The translations under genes were made by a program, and so were the position numbers. The notes beneath the pieces were generated by a model. That model did not search any database. It was given only the letters and a program-made list of their open reading frames with translations, and was not told where the DNA came from. A stretch of DNA of 64,000 nucleotides from Anodontia alba (Eukaryota; Mollusca; Bivalvia; Lucinida; Lucinidae): assembly GCA_964016985.1 (NCBI GenBank), contig OZ024823.1, positions 109,232,476-109,296,475 on the forward strand. The letters are read 5' to 3'. Each line of letters starts with the position of its first letter. The first letter of the stretch is position 1. Below, one piece after another: positions 9,501-24,500 of the stretch.

Positions 9501-12500
9501 CTGAAAAATATATATAATAGATATGTGTTTTCTTGGCAAAAGTTTGGTCTGGGTTACACTAAGGTCTGGCTTTTTTTTTTTTTTTTTTTTTTTTTGTGAG
9601 CTGTGGTCATGTCAAGCACAGTCAGTTAAGCTACTCATATTGTTCCTTAGCAGGCTTAGTCCTCTAAATGGTTAATCAGTGCTTGAGAACACTCTCAGTA
9701 AATGACAACTGCACTTCTTGAATCAGCAGAAGGGGGAAAAATGGCTGAAGATATTATTTTATGATCAATCTCCATGAAAGTTATGATCCCTGGATGTGCT
9801 GTCAGACACACTACTGACTGTGCTATGGAGCCCGACACTTAGGTCTGGCTCTTCACTGTTAAGAAGTAGTTTGGTTAGCATTTACATGGTTTGCCATTCA
9901 GCCATCATTTTTCAGACATCAACAGGTAGTCAAATATATCTAAACCTGCCATTATGGCAACCTCTGTTAAGAGTTTATGTCTATTTACAGACCATATGAA
10001 AATGTAACAAAATGAATAAAATTTGCCTATTCTGACATGTTTTGCAGTGAGAACTGAAAACTTCACAAAATGCATGTGAAATCTGTTGAAAACCATTTAC
10101 ATCATTGCAAATTACACTCTTCCATTTTAATGACCTCTTGACAAGTATGTTTAGAAAGTGAGAATGAACTTTGTAACCTGTTTGAGAAAATTTCTAAAGT
10201 CACTCCTGAAGAATTTCTTAAAAACTGGATAATAATAGAAGCGTGAGAATTATCTCATTGCTTTTGTTTTGGGAAGGAGCAGAATGCAAAGATGATGAAA
10301 GATATAAAATTGCTTTCACTGAGGTCTTATTGTTTTGCTATTACACAATGAAGTGGTTTAAGGACTTAAATACAATAACAAAGTACATTGATAAGTTCCC
10401 AATTTCCTAAACAAATTGAGAAGAAAGTTCCCAACACATCAAAGAATTTAATAAGTGTAATAGCAAATGATGTAAAGGATAATCTGCAGCTTTGACAAGC
10501 ATTTTATAAAAAGGAATAATGTTCGCACTGTAAGAGACCACATCTTAGGATACTGCATTTCTGGATTCCTTTGGGTGGTTTTTAACACTAGTCCTGCTGA
10601 ACCTGGATATACCCTGCCTTTGCAAACAGCGTAGTTCCAGATCAGAAGCCAACTTATCTGGATCTGCACTGTTTGCATTTATGTATGTGAATGTATAGCA
10701 ATAATCTGGATGAAGTAATATGGCAGAAAATTAGAAGTGGGCATGGCATCTTTAGTCAAAATGGCAAGGGTTAAAACCAGTTCATCTCTTTTTAGATAAG
10801 TATTGTAGTGATTGAGCCTTTTGTTGTATATGAAATAAAGGATCTTTTACCATCCTATACAATATTTATAAAGTTCTGTTTTACTGATAGGCCAATACAG
10901 TTTCAGTCTTTAGTCTGTAACAGTTTGAAATATCAAACAGGTGAGGTATTTTCTTTAAAAGACAGTTTGTTTTTTTTACATAAAAGAAAACGCCAAGCCA
11001 TACAGTTAAGGAAACTAAAGCCCCTTTTCACAGGGAGAAATAACAGAAACTGTTAACTTCAGCTCACTGAAGGATACAGCCACAGCTGCTTCTTATTGAT
11101 CTTACAAGATAAATTATAGATGCAGTTAAGCCATTTTTAGGTAATATATTATTTTTCCATTAACCCTTCTCTTGCTGAACATGACATGCCCTGTCTTAGC
11201 AAACAGTGTAGGTCCAGGTCAGTTGGCTTCTGAAGAAGCCAACTGATCTGGATCTGCACTGTCTGCCATTAAGTATGTGACTTATTATCAACAATCTGGA
11301 TCAAGTAATCTGATTGGCTGAAAATTAGAAATGGGCGTGGCATCTTAATTTATTCAGCATGACAAAGGTTCAATATGATCTAGGTACTTATTAGAATTGT
11401 TTTGTCGATGAGAGTCTAATGAGTATCTTCATTATACATTATGGGTGGAGAAAAAAAAAAGAAAAATACTTGAAATGTGCATTTTACCTGGACAAGTTAC
11501 AGAATATACATATGTGTATTTACCCTAAATAGTGGGACACCTTAAACCTTTACCATAGTTGTCCTAAAAATTGAATAAAGCTATTTTACTACCTGTTGAT
11601 TTGTAAAAAAAAAAAAAAAAAAAAAAAACTGCTAGATGATTGGCAAAAGGTTTAGACCCTGATCAGATGTTGCATTCTGTGGCATCAGATCTGGGTCTAT
11701 TCTGTTTGCCCCAGCCTGTTTGTCCTTATACTTAGGATAAATATGGTTTTAACCCTTGTCCTGCTGAACCCAGATATTTCCTGCCTTTGCAAACAGTGTA
11801 GATCCAGATCAGTTGGCTTCTGAGGAAGCCAACTGATCTGGATCTGACTGTTTGCAATTAAGTATGTGAATTTATCATGATCAGGTAATCTGATTGGCTG
11901 AAAATTAGAAGTGGGTATGGCATCTTAATTTATTCAGCAGGACAAGGGTTAAGAAAACAAAATGATGAAATATCTGTAATTAGAATCTGCTGTATGATAA
12001 AAATGAACTTGGCATGCTGAATGAAAGTATTTGCAGACTTAATTTTAAATTAACATATTTCTCTCCTTTTCCCAGAAAACAGGGCTGAAAATTTCATATG
12101 AATTGTCTTTCTATTGTGCTTGCAGCAAGTGTAGAATAGAGGGTCTTGTGAAGGAGGTGTGTTTTTAGTTGGTTCCTCTTTTCTATCCTTCATTTCTTTC
12201 TTCCTCTCTCTGGAAGATGGCTCAACATGACAAAAATGTAGCTGACAAGATCATTAAACAGCAGGTAAAACAATAATTCTCTATTTATTGCTCTTCTTTA
12301 CAGCTATTCTGTCCTTCAGCATGCAAAGAGTTAACCCTTAAGGTGCTCTGCAAAATTGTAGCAGACATTTTTCTAATTTTATTATTTTGCAGAGAAAAAT
12401 GAGACTTGGCATTTCATGTGAAATGCCAAGCCTAATAATTCACATGACATGTCAAGCCTGATTTTTCTGAATAAAGATACAAATGTTGTCTGCTGCAATT

Positions 12501-15500
12501 TGATTAGCACTTCAAGGGTTAATAGACTTACATGGTTAACAGCATCGGGATAACCTTGAGGCATAAAGAGGAGTCCCCCAGACTGTTGGTATACTGCGTT
12601 GTCTTTACATGCCATTCCCTTCAGTAATACATCAAGATAGTAGCCACTGTAATTCACCACCACTGGTTCTGTGGTGTGGACCTCCATGTACCGTCCTGAT
12701 GCTGGATGCTCGACTCTATAATGTGCAGTAAAAATGTCACTGCTCAAACATGGATGGTTTCATCACTAAAACATGCCTTTATAATTTTGACCCCCTTAAA
12801 ACCCTTTTTTATATCGTAAAACTGGGGTTTACAGGGGTATACATTTTCTTCTTTCTGCTCAAAAACATAGATTGTGGGTACTCATTAGAACCACCTCATT
12901 GGGGTGGTTGTAATGAGTACCCACAATCTATGTTTTGAGCAGAAATGTGAGCAGTATCAGATTTTTTTATTTGAAAATTTTCATTTTTTTGGTGGTAAAA
13001 TTTTCGGTATATTTGAATAGGCATGTTTTTGTAATGGTTTACCATGGCTGATTCGAACTCTAGGAAATTCTTCTGATAGCTCAAGGAAACAAACATTTAG
13101 GGATATTTTAGGGAAATTCTTATTTTATCATGAAAACATATGTTTTGTGCACTCATTATAATTGCCTCACTGAAGTGATTCTAATGAGTACACTCAACAT
13201 ACCATTATATTACTGAAGACATTTGCCTCTTACTCTGGCACTATGATTGACCCTCAGTGGCTCGAACTACCCATGTCTAGAACAAATTTCCGTGCATTGC
13301 AATGGTCCCAAAGATTTTTTAGTCATTGAAGTCCAACTGAATCCAGAGCTTGTTATTCAAATGGTCAGTATTCATAGCTCTAGATAATGAGAGCTATCCA
13401 GGTAAATGTTTTTTTTTCTTATTTCTCCAAAGAAACATATCGAGGGTTGAGCGCAAGACTATGGTAACTCAAACATATTTTTGAAACCCTTGTTTAGGGG
13501 CAACTTGGACCCCTTTGTAAACAATGCAAATTTAGGTGCCATTGCTCATACGAGCAATGGCACCTAAATTTTCATTGTTTACAGAAAGAAATGTTGTAAT
13601 CTTCATAACGCCTTAATGGTGAGGAGATTAGGTTTGGGGAAAAACAACCATCTGACTTACGATAGTCTTGCGCTCAACCCTCGATATACCATAAAATGCA
13701 TCATAGCAGCATATTATGCAGTGAACAAGAATCCTAACCCTATTTTCCTTTTTAACAGAATTATGTCCCTTTGTAAATTTTTATATTCAATTTGTGTCCA
13801 TCCTATAACTTTAAAGCCTTCCAAGATATTCTCTCAAAACCTTACTCCGGCCATGGCCTGATGATTTAGAGTGCTGACTCTTCTCAACAATGGTTGAAAT
13901 CTTGCTTGGCTGGGTTGCATATGAGGAAGCCAAGTTTTGCTGGCTGGTGATCACGAATGTTTTCTGTCTGTTTTTAGCCATTTATCTGATTGTCTTGGCT
14001 CAAATTAAGCAAAATGTTCTTGAAAGGGCAATAAAATCCAAATCAAACTTGTTTGAGACAAAAAGCATCACCAAATGATGTAAAGAGAACAAGAGCAACT
14101 CTTTATTTTATTGTGCAGAGGGCAAGAGCCATAACTCTTCTATTACTCTTAATGAAATGATGCCCCATGTGAATTTTAATATGGAATTTGTGCTGACTAC
14201 ATTTTCACTAAACTTGGTGGAAATATGAAGCATCATCAGAAATATACCATAACAATTTCAAGCTTCAGTATGTTTACATATACTTTGTAAGCATAAAACA
14301 TGAGCAGACAACATGAAACAAGTAAAACATTAACATCACGTAAACATGCCTATATAATTTTGAGTTTTTGACCTCCTTAAACTCTACTTTTCTATAGTAA
14401 AACTGGGGTTTACAGAGGTATAAATTATTTTTCTTATTTCTGCTCAAAAACATAGATTGTGGGTACTCATTAGAACTGCCTCAGCAAGGCAGTTCTAACA
14501 AGTACCCACAATCTATGTTTTGAGCAGAAATGTAATAAATTTCAGAATTTTTAACTGAAAACTTTCAATTTTTGGTGGTGAAATTTTCAATATATTTGAG
14601 TAGGCCTGTTTTTGTAATGAAGTTCATAAAGTTGGGAGGCAAATACATTTATGTGTGACTAGACAGTTGTGGAGGCTGTGGAGCAGGAATACAGTGTGGG
14701 GATGGAGGTACATCTGCCAAGGATGTGGGGATGGTGGAACATCTGTTTTTGTTCCAAAAACAAGCTTAGTTCCAATGGATTTTGAAAGTGTTTGGTCACT
14801 AATCTGGAATTGTAATATTGTTGTTTTCTATCCAATCTTATTTAGCCTACCTGGCAGCAAGTTTCTTTTCACCAGGTTTTCCAGGCAGTACATTGGCACT
14901 ATGCAAACCATCACCTCTAGGCATTTTGTCTAGAATATCCGCAAGTAAAACTGGTTTACGCAGGTCAGATATTGTACCATCTAAACTTTGGATTACACCT
15001 GATATAGAGATGAATGATCAGTGTCACAAGAAATTCTCGGACTTGACATTGCTGGAAATCTTATGACGGTTGATCCCGTATTTAAAGCAATCAAGCACAG
15101 TATGGTTTGAAAGTGAGAGTTTGTACTGTAATCTTCAACCTTTAGTCTCTTGGAGGTACACAAATGGGCCATGTCAAGTGAAAAAGAACCTTTGAACATG
15201 CACAAAATGTGCAGTTTCAGATCATCTTGCGCATGGCTCAAAGTATCATATGGGCCTATGTTCTGCATTCATACATTCTGTAGTATCCAATGATTCTGTT
15301 AGCAGACAGTGAAAGCCTTGGTCAGATTGCATGGATGCCCAGGCTGATCTTGGCCTTAGCTGTCTGCATATGCCCAAAGACATGTTTTTGCATGGCGTGG
15401 CCCAAATTAGCATATATATATAGTTTCAGATAAAATGAATATTTAGTCAATATTTTTTTGTTATTTTTGGATCAAAAAATATATTGTAGGTACTCATTGA

Positions 15501-18500
15501 AACTGCCTCATTGAGGCAATTCCAATGAGTACCCACAAGATATGTTATGGTTCAAACAAATAAAAAGAGAATTGTCCAAAAAGTTCCATTATCTAGAGCT
15601 ATGACTATATTAATGCATTATTTGCTATTTGTTATCTGCAGCAGGCTAAGGTCATTGTGCTATCCTTGGTTACAGATGGACAGCATCAACAAAAAGGGGT
15701 CCTTGGCATACATCAGAACAGCAAAGTCCCAGATCAGCCTCAGCATCCAGACAGTCTGATCAGGGTTAACAGATTCTGCAGTACCTTCGGGACAGTACCA
15801 TAATAACTTGCATCCCATTCTACCATAGTTCCTCTAAAACATTTAAACCACACTGATTTTATTTCAACCCTTGTCATGCTGAACCCGGATATATCCTGCC
15901 TTTGCAAACAGTGTAGATCCAGATCAGTTGGCTTCTGAAGAAGCCAACTGATCTGGATCTGCACTGTTTACTATTAAGTATGTTAATTTATAGCGACAAT
16001 CCAGATCAAGCAATCTGATTGGCTGAAAATTAGAAGTAGGTGTGGCATCGTATTGTATTCAGCAGGACAAGGGTTAAGTTTATATGTTACACATTACTGG
16101 CTAAGTGTCAAACAGTGTAGACCCAGATCAGATTGCTCCTAAGGAGTAGTCTGATCTGAGTATACTGTCTACTAAAGGGTTCTGTCACAGTACTTAAGTT
16201 ATTACAAGAAATGCCCTGATCAGACTGTGCAGATATGTTGTTTTCAGTGTTTTCCTATGCAACAAGGTCCATGAACATGTATGGCTTTCATGTATACCGG
16301 TATGTAATGTGGACGCTGAATTGTGTACCTTGCTACAAGTTTCTTTTCTCTCTGCTTGCCTGGCAGTATATAAGCATGACACAGGCCGTCTTCTCTTGGC
16401 AATTTGTCTAAGATATCATCTAGCAGAGTTGGACCTCGAAGATCCAGTATTGAACCCTCTAAGCTTTTGATCTCTCCTGACAGAAAACATGCTAGTAATT
16501 TAGTTGTCTCCTTAGTCATAGACCTTTCACACTTTCCATGCTATGGGCAGGCTCAGCAGATGACATTGTGAAATATTTTTTCTTATTTTTCCAAGAAAAT
16601 AGGATTTAACACTTCATGCAAATTGTCCCCTATGGAGACAATTTGCATGAAGTGTCAAATCCTATTTTCTACGAAAAATAAAAAAATATTTCAAAATGTT
16701 GTCTGCTGAAATTTTTACCCAGCATTCAAAGTGTTAACCCTTCTCTTGCTGAACTCAACATGCCCTGTCTTAGTAAACAGTGTAGATCCAGATCAGTTGG
16801 CTTCTGAAGAAGCCAACTGATCTGGATCTGCATTGTTTGTCATCAAATATGTGAATTTCTATCAAAAACCTGGATCAAGTAATCTGATTGGCTGGAAATT
16901 AGAAGTGGGCGTGGCATCTTAATTTATTCAGCAAGGCAAGGGTTAAAAGTCTCTACAGTCTGATTCAGAGTTGTCATTTACACAAGCTAGTTACTGTATC
17001 TATCATAGATCCAGATAAGGTGCTTTTTTCAACCAAACATTGTTGATACTTTTCTTATTTCTCCATGAAAATATTATGTTGTGAGTACTCATTAGAAGCG
17101 TGTCGGCAAGGCACTTCTAATGAGTACCCACAACATATGTTTTCATGGAGAAATAAGAAAAATAATGTCCTGATACCTCTTCTTATCTGGAGCTATAATC
17201 TACATTTAAAAAAAATTGTTATCTGTATTTCTTTTCTGTATCCTCTAACTAATCAATTATTTTTAAGTATGTCACAGTCCACATATGAAGTCAGCAGGCT
17301 TGCCTGACATTTTTTAAAAATAACAAAAATAGTATCCACTGCAGCATTAAAAATACTACCTAAAATAGTTTGGTGATTTTCTAAATATTGCCAGAAATGT
17401 TTGCTGTTAATGTTATTATTTCATACTCATTTAAACTTAATTATAGTTATCTTAAATAGATATCAAATCAACAAAAGTTACACCATGGGTGTCTGACATT
17501 TCATCCAAGCCATAAATTGGCTGAAAATTTAGGCTAAAATCTCTAATGGTGCTTGTGGCGAGCATATAGCTTGCAGAGATGCCTTTTTAGAGGTTTAATG
17601 ACCTTTTAAACTATTTTATGGGTTCTAATTAAAACTCAGGGGCCAGTGGGTACATGAATGTAAGATTCTGGCCAAAACTTTATGTTTTATATGGATAGTC
17701 TAGTAATGTCACCTTTTTGCCATTAGTAAACAACCTGTTTGGATGGAAGTAATCCTGTAATGTGACCAAGTGATATAACATTAAGTATAATATGAACCAG
17801 GGCGCAGCATTTCCTACAAAACTGCATATGCATCCAGTAAAGACTCGGATCTGCATCTGTACAGGAAGATCTGAATCTTTGCTGACCACTTGAAGATGCT
17901 TTGAATCTTTGGCTACCCACAGAGTGCTCTGCAAAGATACTGATCAGACTGCACAGATGTGAAGGCTGATCTGCATCTTCACTAGGGCAGGATAAGCTTG
18001 TATGAAAAGCTGTGACCTGGCTCATATGATCTTTATGTAATGGCATCATGGTACTGTCGGATGCAATGTTTATGTAACTGTATAAAATGACAGATGACCC
18101 AATGGGCACAGAACATTAAAATGACGTCGTATCAACGTCGATGCGACATGATCACGTCGCATCGACGTTGATATGACGTCATTTTTATGTTGTGTGCCTG
18201 CTGGGGAGTCATGAGAACCTGGGTTTACAGGGCATAATTAATTCTTCAAATAATAAAGACCTAGGTCACTTTACACCCCATACACTCCATGCACCTGATC
18301 GGGCCTTTGTTGTCTGCTAACACTATCATTGGATACTGTATTATCTTTGGATGAATAAAAAAGACCTTGATCATACTGCTAAAAAATGCAGGCTGATTAA
18401 GGCATTGTCGTTTGCAGGTCCCAAATTCCTATTTTCATGGGGTCACCCAAACAGTGGACTTGAGCCATAAGGAAAGGTGTGAGTGAGAACAGGACATATA

Positions 18501-21500
18501 TGTGAACAGTAAAGATCCAGATAAGTTAGCTAATTAAGTTGTGCAGTAGAATAAAGGCCAGCATTTTGCTTTAGGTATGTGTACATTCTACAGTATCCAA
18601 TGATTCTGTTGAGCAGACAGCAAAGGCCATGATCAGACAGCATGGATGTGCAAGCTGATCTGGGCCTTTGTTGTTGATATATACCTTTAAGGTTTATCAT
18701 AAGCTTGACTCACACACTTTTTGGTCTCTTAATGTGTCATTTATTATATATATTTTTTCTGACATTAATACTGTAATACTTTTAAGCAGAAGACAGAAAC
18801 TGTCTTGTCTCCATTTGTTTTTCAAGTTTTTCTGTATTTTTTCATTTTTTAATATTCAGGGAGCCATACTTGAACAAACAATGTACACGAAGATTGAAGG
18901 GATCTGTTTGATCAGAGTCTGCACCTTTTGCCATTCTGCAATACGCGTACTTGGTCTACTCATCATTATGTAAATACTCCTACCCCAATTTAGCACTTAA
19001 AGTTCAAGTCACACAGCTGCGATGGAATTCTCAAAAAAAACCATCTTATTTTTCTGAGAAAATGAGGCTTGATATTTCGTGTACCGTATTAATCCGCCTA
19101 TAAGACGAGGATTTTTCCAAAAAAAAAGCGGCAAAGTCCGGTGGTGCCACGTGGTCACGGAAAATGCCGATCTTCGAAACGGTAGAAGGATATAATGTTT
19201 ACCTTCGTCCCTTGACAGAAATAGCAGCAAGGTAATTTTGTAGGTGAAGTACCGAATTTTTCTGTGTATTACTCGCACCCGTGTATAACACGCACTGAAT
19301 ATTTGCTAAATAGTTTTGAAATAAAAAAAAAAATATGTTCCTATGTAAAACACAAAGAATTTATCCGTGCATTATTTACTAAGTTACCAGATACTAAGTG
19401 TGTCAAATTTCACTAGGATTGAGTTGAAAATTGCCGAACTCGGAAGGTTTAGAGTAGAAACAGGCCGAATTTACGATAATGCTAACTGAATTTTCGTTGT
19501 GCAGCTCTGTTACTATGGGCCTCAGGCAACTTGATGTAGTGTAGGCAGTTCTTTGCTTCCCCACTGCAGACGCTATGATAATAAAAATGTAGTTATTTCT
19601 TTTGTGTTCATAATTAACACCTTCTTTGTGTCACTTTCTTAACTGAGACGTGAAATTATCAACTCAGTGCCTCAGGGCAATGCAAACAACAACTAAAGTC
19701 GACTAGTTGTCATTCTGACTGCCAATTAACCAATTAAGTGCACAGATGTATGCTGGTAGTTTTTTTTTTCTTTATCAGAAACATTGTTTACTTCAAACAA
19801 TTTTTTGGTAAGTTGGAAGAAAAGTTTAAAAAAGAAAGAAAAAAAAAGATAAACATATGGTAAGAAAATAAAAGATATAAAATGCAATTGACCGATCTAC
19901 CTACCTCAAAAGTCCAGTTGGTTTTGTTTATTATCAATAATTTTAATAATTGCATAAACTTAAATACTTTTTTTTTTTCAATGTATGATCATTAGTGCCA
20001 ATATTTATGTGCAGACTGATTTATTCAAGTTACGGTGTGAGTCTTGTCTAAGTCCGGTAATCAATACAGATTCATATGCATATGACTGTTTAAAATAAAA
20101 AAGCGTAAACAAAAAGAGCATGGACATGAAAAGGATATCAAATTACTGCAAATCAGATCAAGTTGCTTGTTTTGAGCTGCCAGAACCCTGGTATGGGCGA
20201 GATAGATATAAAAAATCATGAATATCTTATAGCAATCATTCTATTTCGCATTTTAACGGGCGATCGTGAATGTCATGAGTTTTCGCGACCGATTATCTTG
20301 GCGATTTCTGTCCCGATTTTGGTGTTCCTATAAATAATACACATCGGATTTTTATAAACTTTTCTGGGTAAATAAGGTGCGTGTTATACACAGTTAAATA
20401 CGGTATGCATGCTTGTAAGTGGTGTTGGAAGTTTTTTTAATTGCTGCTCTGTGATAAATTCACTTACAAATCTGACCAATCATCGCCGATGTCTTAATGT
20501 ACTTTAGGAATTTCTGAGTGGCAGGGAATACCTCCGACAGGCGACTTTTTTTAACCCGTCTTATAATTAAGTAAAAGCAAAATCCTGCCTGGTAAATTGT
20601 GGACTGCCAAGCCTTCTTTTGTCAGAAAAAATAACAGTCTTATTAGAATATTTTGCTCACAACAATTTTGAATGGCACTTTGAGGGTTTGGCTATGTACC
20701 ATAATAACCCTAAGTATTGGGACAGACAGGCCTTTGCAAACAGTGTAGACCCAGATCAGACACTGCAGAATGTGGCATCTGATCAGGGTCAACACTGTTT
20801 ACAATACATACAGCAATAATTTAGACACATCAAGAGGTAGTAGAATGTACTATTTCAAATTTTAGGAAAAGTATGGTAATTAGATAAGATGTCCCAATAC
20901 TTAGGGTAAATACGGCGTGTTTATATAGGCTTAAATATAATTAAGTGTTAAGATGTCCAAATATTACTGGTATTTATGATAACGAAAACATAGCACAAAT
21001 ATGTAACAATATACATTGGAGCCACACTATGAATGCAGGCATTCATTATAAAAGTTGATTAGCAATGTCTCCAATTATATATATATCCTTAATTATGAGT
21101 CCTATATATTCATAGCTCCAGCTAATGTGACAACTATGGTGACAGTTGGCATTTTATTATAATTAATTTTACTACAAGAAAAGATATTTTTTTTTGGTGG
21201 ATATGCGCTGGAATCCCCTTGCCAAAGCAATTCTAATGAGTATCCACAAAAGTGGTGCAAAAATAACAAACTATCTTCTGAATACTCCCTTTATGCACAG
21301 TCAACTCTCTTTATCTTGACTTCGCTTATCTCAAATAACCGCTTATCTCAAAATGAAAATCTGGTCCCTGTTTTAACATGAATATCTAACAACAGGTACA
21401 TGTAACAAAATATTGTGGAAAAGAGGAGAAATTGCTCCTAGGGAGCAATTTCTCCTTTTTTCCACAATATTTTCAATATATCTCTAACTTCAGGAGTCAA

Positions 21501-24500
21501 ATAACAGATTCACTTGTGAAATGTGTTTGTTCAATTTATTTTTTCCTCAATTCTGCAAATCTGATATGTTGAGGTACAGATTTCTCGAAGTATTTCAGAG
21601 AGTCGCTTTGACTTTGAGATAACGAGAGTCGATTGTATAATAGTATTGCCATGTTATAATGCCATTCACATATAGCACTATTCCATTCCATATACCCCCG
21701 TCGTAGTGTTATAAGAGAATGTCCTGTACTATCACATTTTTTTTTGGTCACATGCATCATATTTTTTGTTTACCATTTTGGTGTATCACTATAGTAAGAG
21801 TTTACCTGTAGGTATAAATTTATCATTGATGTCTAACATCTCTCCAGCTGTCACTCTTACTACATGGTCTCGAATATTGCCAGCGGACTAAAGGAAAACA
21901 AAAAATGCAAGACTGTTACTACATGAATTTATAGTTAAGTTTAGTCTTTTGGTTAAGTGTAAGTCTAAGTTTAGTCTACTGAAATTCAATATTAGCAGAC
22001 ATGTTTTTCTTAATATTTCCTTGAAAATACAGCTTTTTAGATTATTAATTCTGTAGTTGTAAAAATAAGAGTAAAATCAACTTTGGTATAAAGTCAATAT
22101 TGCTCACAGGGGTTTCAAACGGAATTTTGAGTAACGAACAACAAACAATATGTTTTATGTTTAAAGGGAGCTATTTTATACATATGTAGAGGATCTTGCA
22201 CAAGTGGTCATTTCATATGAAATTTATGAAACGAGCCTGTGGCAAGTTTCATAAATTTCATATGAAATGACCACAACCTTACATGCCCATTACGAAAACA
22301 CGCCTATTCAAATATATTGAAAATTTCACAACCAAAAAATGAAAATTTTCAGATAAAAACAGTGATTTATTACTAACAAGTCACTGCTAGAGCTGATTTA
22401 TTTCTTAAATAACAGCGACGTCATATGATAAATAGTCTAAATTCATACTGAATAGTGGATATCCATAAATTAGTTCCTATGAAATTTCATCATTCTCAGT
22501 CTTTTTTTATACTTCTTTTTACAAGCACAGTTTTGCACTTGACCATCATTAGGCCATGTTTATTAGGTGCATTGTTTATTAATACTGAAGCCATAAGGTT
22601 AGACTGTTTATGTTAAGTGATTCCCGTTAAAATTAACCACTTGTTATTCTTAGATCTAGTATTATATTATGATCATTATTATTTTCTTCCTCCATCCATC
22701 CAGCCAGCCATACATCCATCCATGAGCCACATATCCATTACTTACATGTCCAGCTAAGTTAAACAAGAAATGATTAGATAAGTCAATAGGTGTTGATTTA
22801 CTGGTGGTTGCTTGATAATCCATCATCAGTCCATTCTCTGATGTTAACTCATACGTCACTGTTGTAGTGACATCACCAGGAAATCCCTCTGTACCATCTT
22901 TATCAACATATGTAAGAATCAATTTTGTTCCATTTATACTCCAGTCAAAATATCGCTGAAATGTACGTATACGTACATATTTATCATGGTTATGAAATAT
23001 GAGGCAAGAATATATTCATTTTTTTCTAAATACGGTTACTGTTACAAATTCCCGGCGGGCACATGACGTTTAACAATGTCGCATACATGTTCCCGCTACA
23101 AAGTAATATAAAAAGGGAATCCTTTGGAAAAACAGAATAAAACTAAAAATAAAAATTAGCAGACTCAGCTTGACTGATTGTACCCATAAGCGATAATTAA
23201 AAAAAACAAAAACAAAAAAAAAACAAAAAAACACACACTCTTACTCCTGCCAGCAATGCGTTAAGCGGTACTATATTTTCACACTCTTTTGTTGCAAAAT
23301 TTTACAGCAGAAATTGTAGAAGTACAAGTGATTTCTGAATTCTGGTACGATATAATTCTCTGGGACAGCTAGAGAAAAATCCTAGGCATTTTTTAAATTA
23401 GCTACATCAAGCAAGATGGATCTACACTGTTTGCTAGGACAGCTAGGGCATGTGGTGTTTAGCAAGAGAAGGGTTAAATTGACTGGATTAACTTCTGAGT
23501 GTGTACATGAAGTTTCTGCATGTAAATTTCTGTTACTACAAACACAGTATTGTAAGTGTTGAACTTCATTCTAAGACAGGAAAACGTTCTCTTCGGGGCA
23601 AAGTTCATTGAGCTGAAGATAAGAGGTTTCGCCGTCAGCTTATAGGATCATTGGATATAGTGGCATATATCAAAGTACAGAAAAATTCCGCTATTAAGAC
23701 CACTCGAAAATAAGACCACTCCGCTATCAAGACCAACTTTTGCCAGTCCCAAATGGATTTTTTTTTTTTTTTTTTTTTTTGTATTCTACATAACTCCAGA
23801 TAAGAGGGGATATCCGCATAACATTTTTCTTATTTTGCCACAAAAATATGTTGTGGGTACTCATCAGAAGCACCTGTGGAGGAATAAGAAAAATATTAGT
23901 ACTTTTCGGCCGGAAAAAGCACCTTATCTGGAGCTATGGTCTACATTCAATATTCAGACCGCCCTACTAAGAAGATCACAGGCAGTGCCAAAGGTGGTCT
24001 TTAATAGAGGAATTTTACTGTATAGCAAAGGTCCTTGTCGAATTATGCAGCTTCCCTGGCTAACTGGTCCTTCAATCTTCTTACATAATATGTGGCTTGT
24101 AGATACAGGTCCATATGGCGCGTTTAAAACATGTATTATTCCCAGCAGGCACATGACGTTAATACAACGTCGGTTCAACGTCGATTCAACGTCATGACGT
24201 TGCATCGACGTTGAACCGATGTTGTATAAACGTCATGTGCCCGCTGGGTTGTTAGTCTGTCATGAAAACGTACTTGCTTTACAGTCAGATACATTTCTCC
24301 ATAGATTCATGCATTAGCGTGGACAAATTATTTCAGTGAATTTTTATGCTATAGTTTTTATTAAATTAGGTTTGTTTGGGTTTTTTTTTTCTTAATGAAT
24401 GAGCTTTACCATGAGAAAATGTGTCATAGCGGCTTATGCGAAAAGTGAAGGTGCAGATGATCAGCCAGCCAATTTATTCATCTCATAAAACCCTTTTTTA

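Larger units (their letters stand above)
9501..12531. other. Intron 7 of the minus mutarotase gene
   Basis: Contains a SINE and four MITEs. 9836-10580 and 10775-11159 are AT-rich unique sequence with no feature I can support. Confidence 0.7.
16477..21805. other. Intron 5 of the minus mutarotase gene
   Basis: Repeat-filled. 17203-18097 and 18207-19000 hold only fragments of the GATCAG/ACAGTG repeat families and unique AT-rich sequence. Confidence 0.7.

Noticed and set aside
14851..14998. Exon 6B as a dead duplicate or a piece of a third paralogous gene
   Set aside because: Exact length, phase, splice sites and an open frame are all kept, and no other exon of a third gene is nearby. It is still formally possible without transcripts.
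17723..18109. 128-codon minus frame
   Set aside because: It is composed of GATCAG-type repeat and flanking AT-rich sequence; no homology and no splice context.
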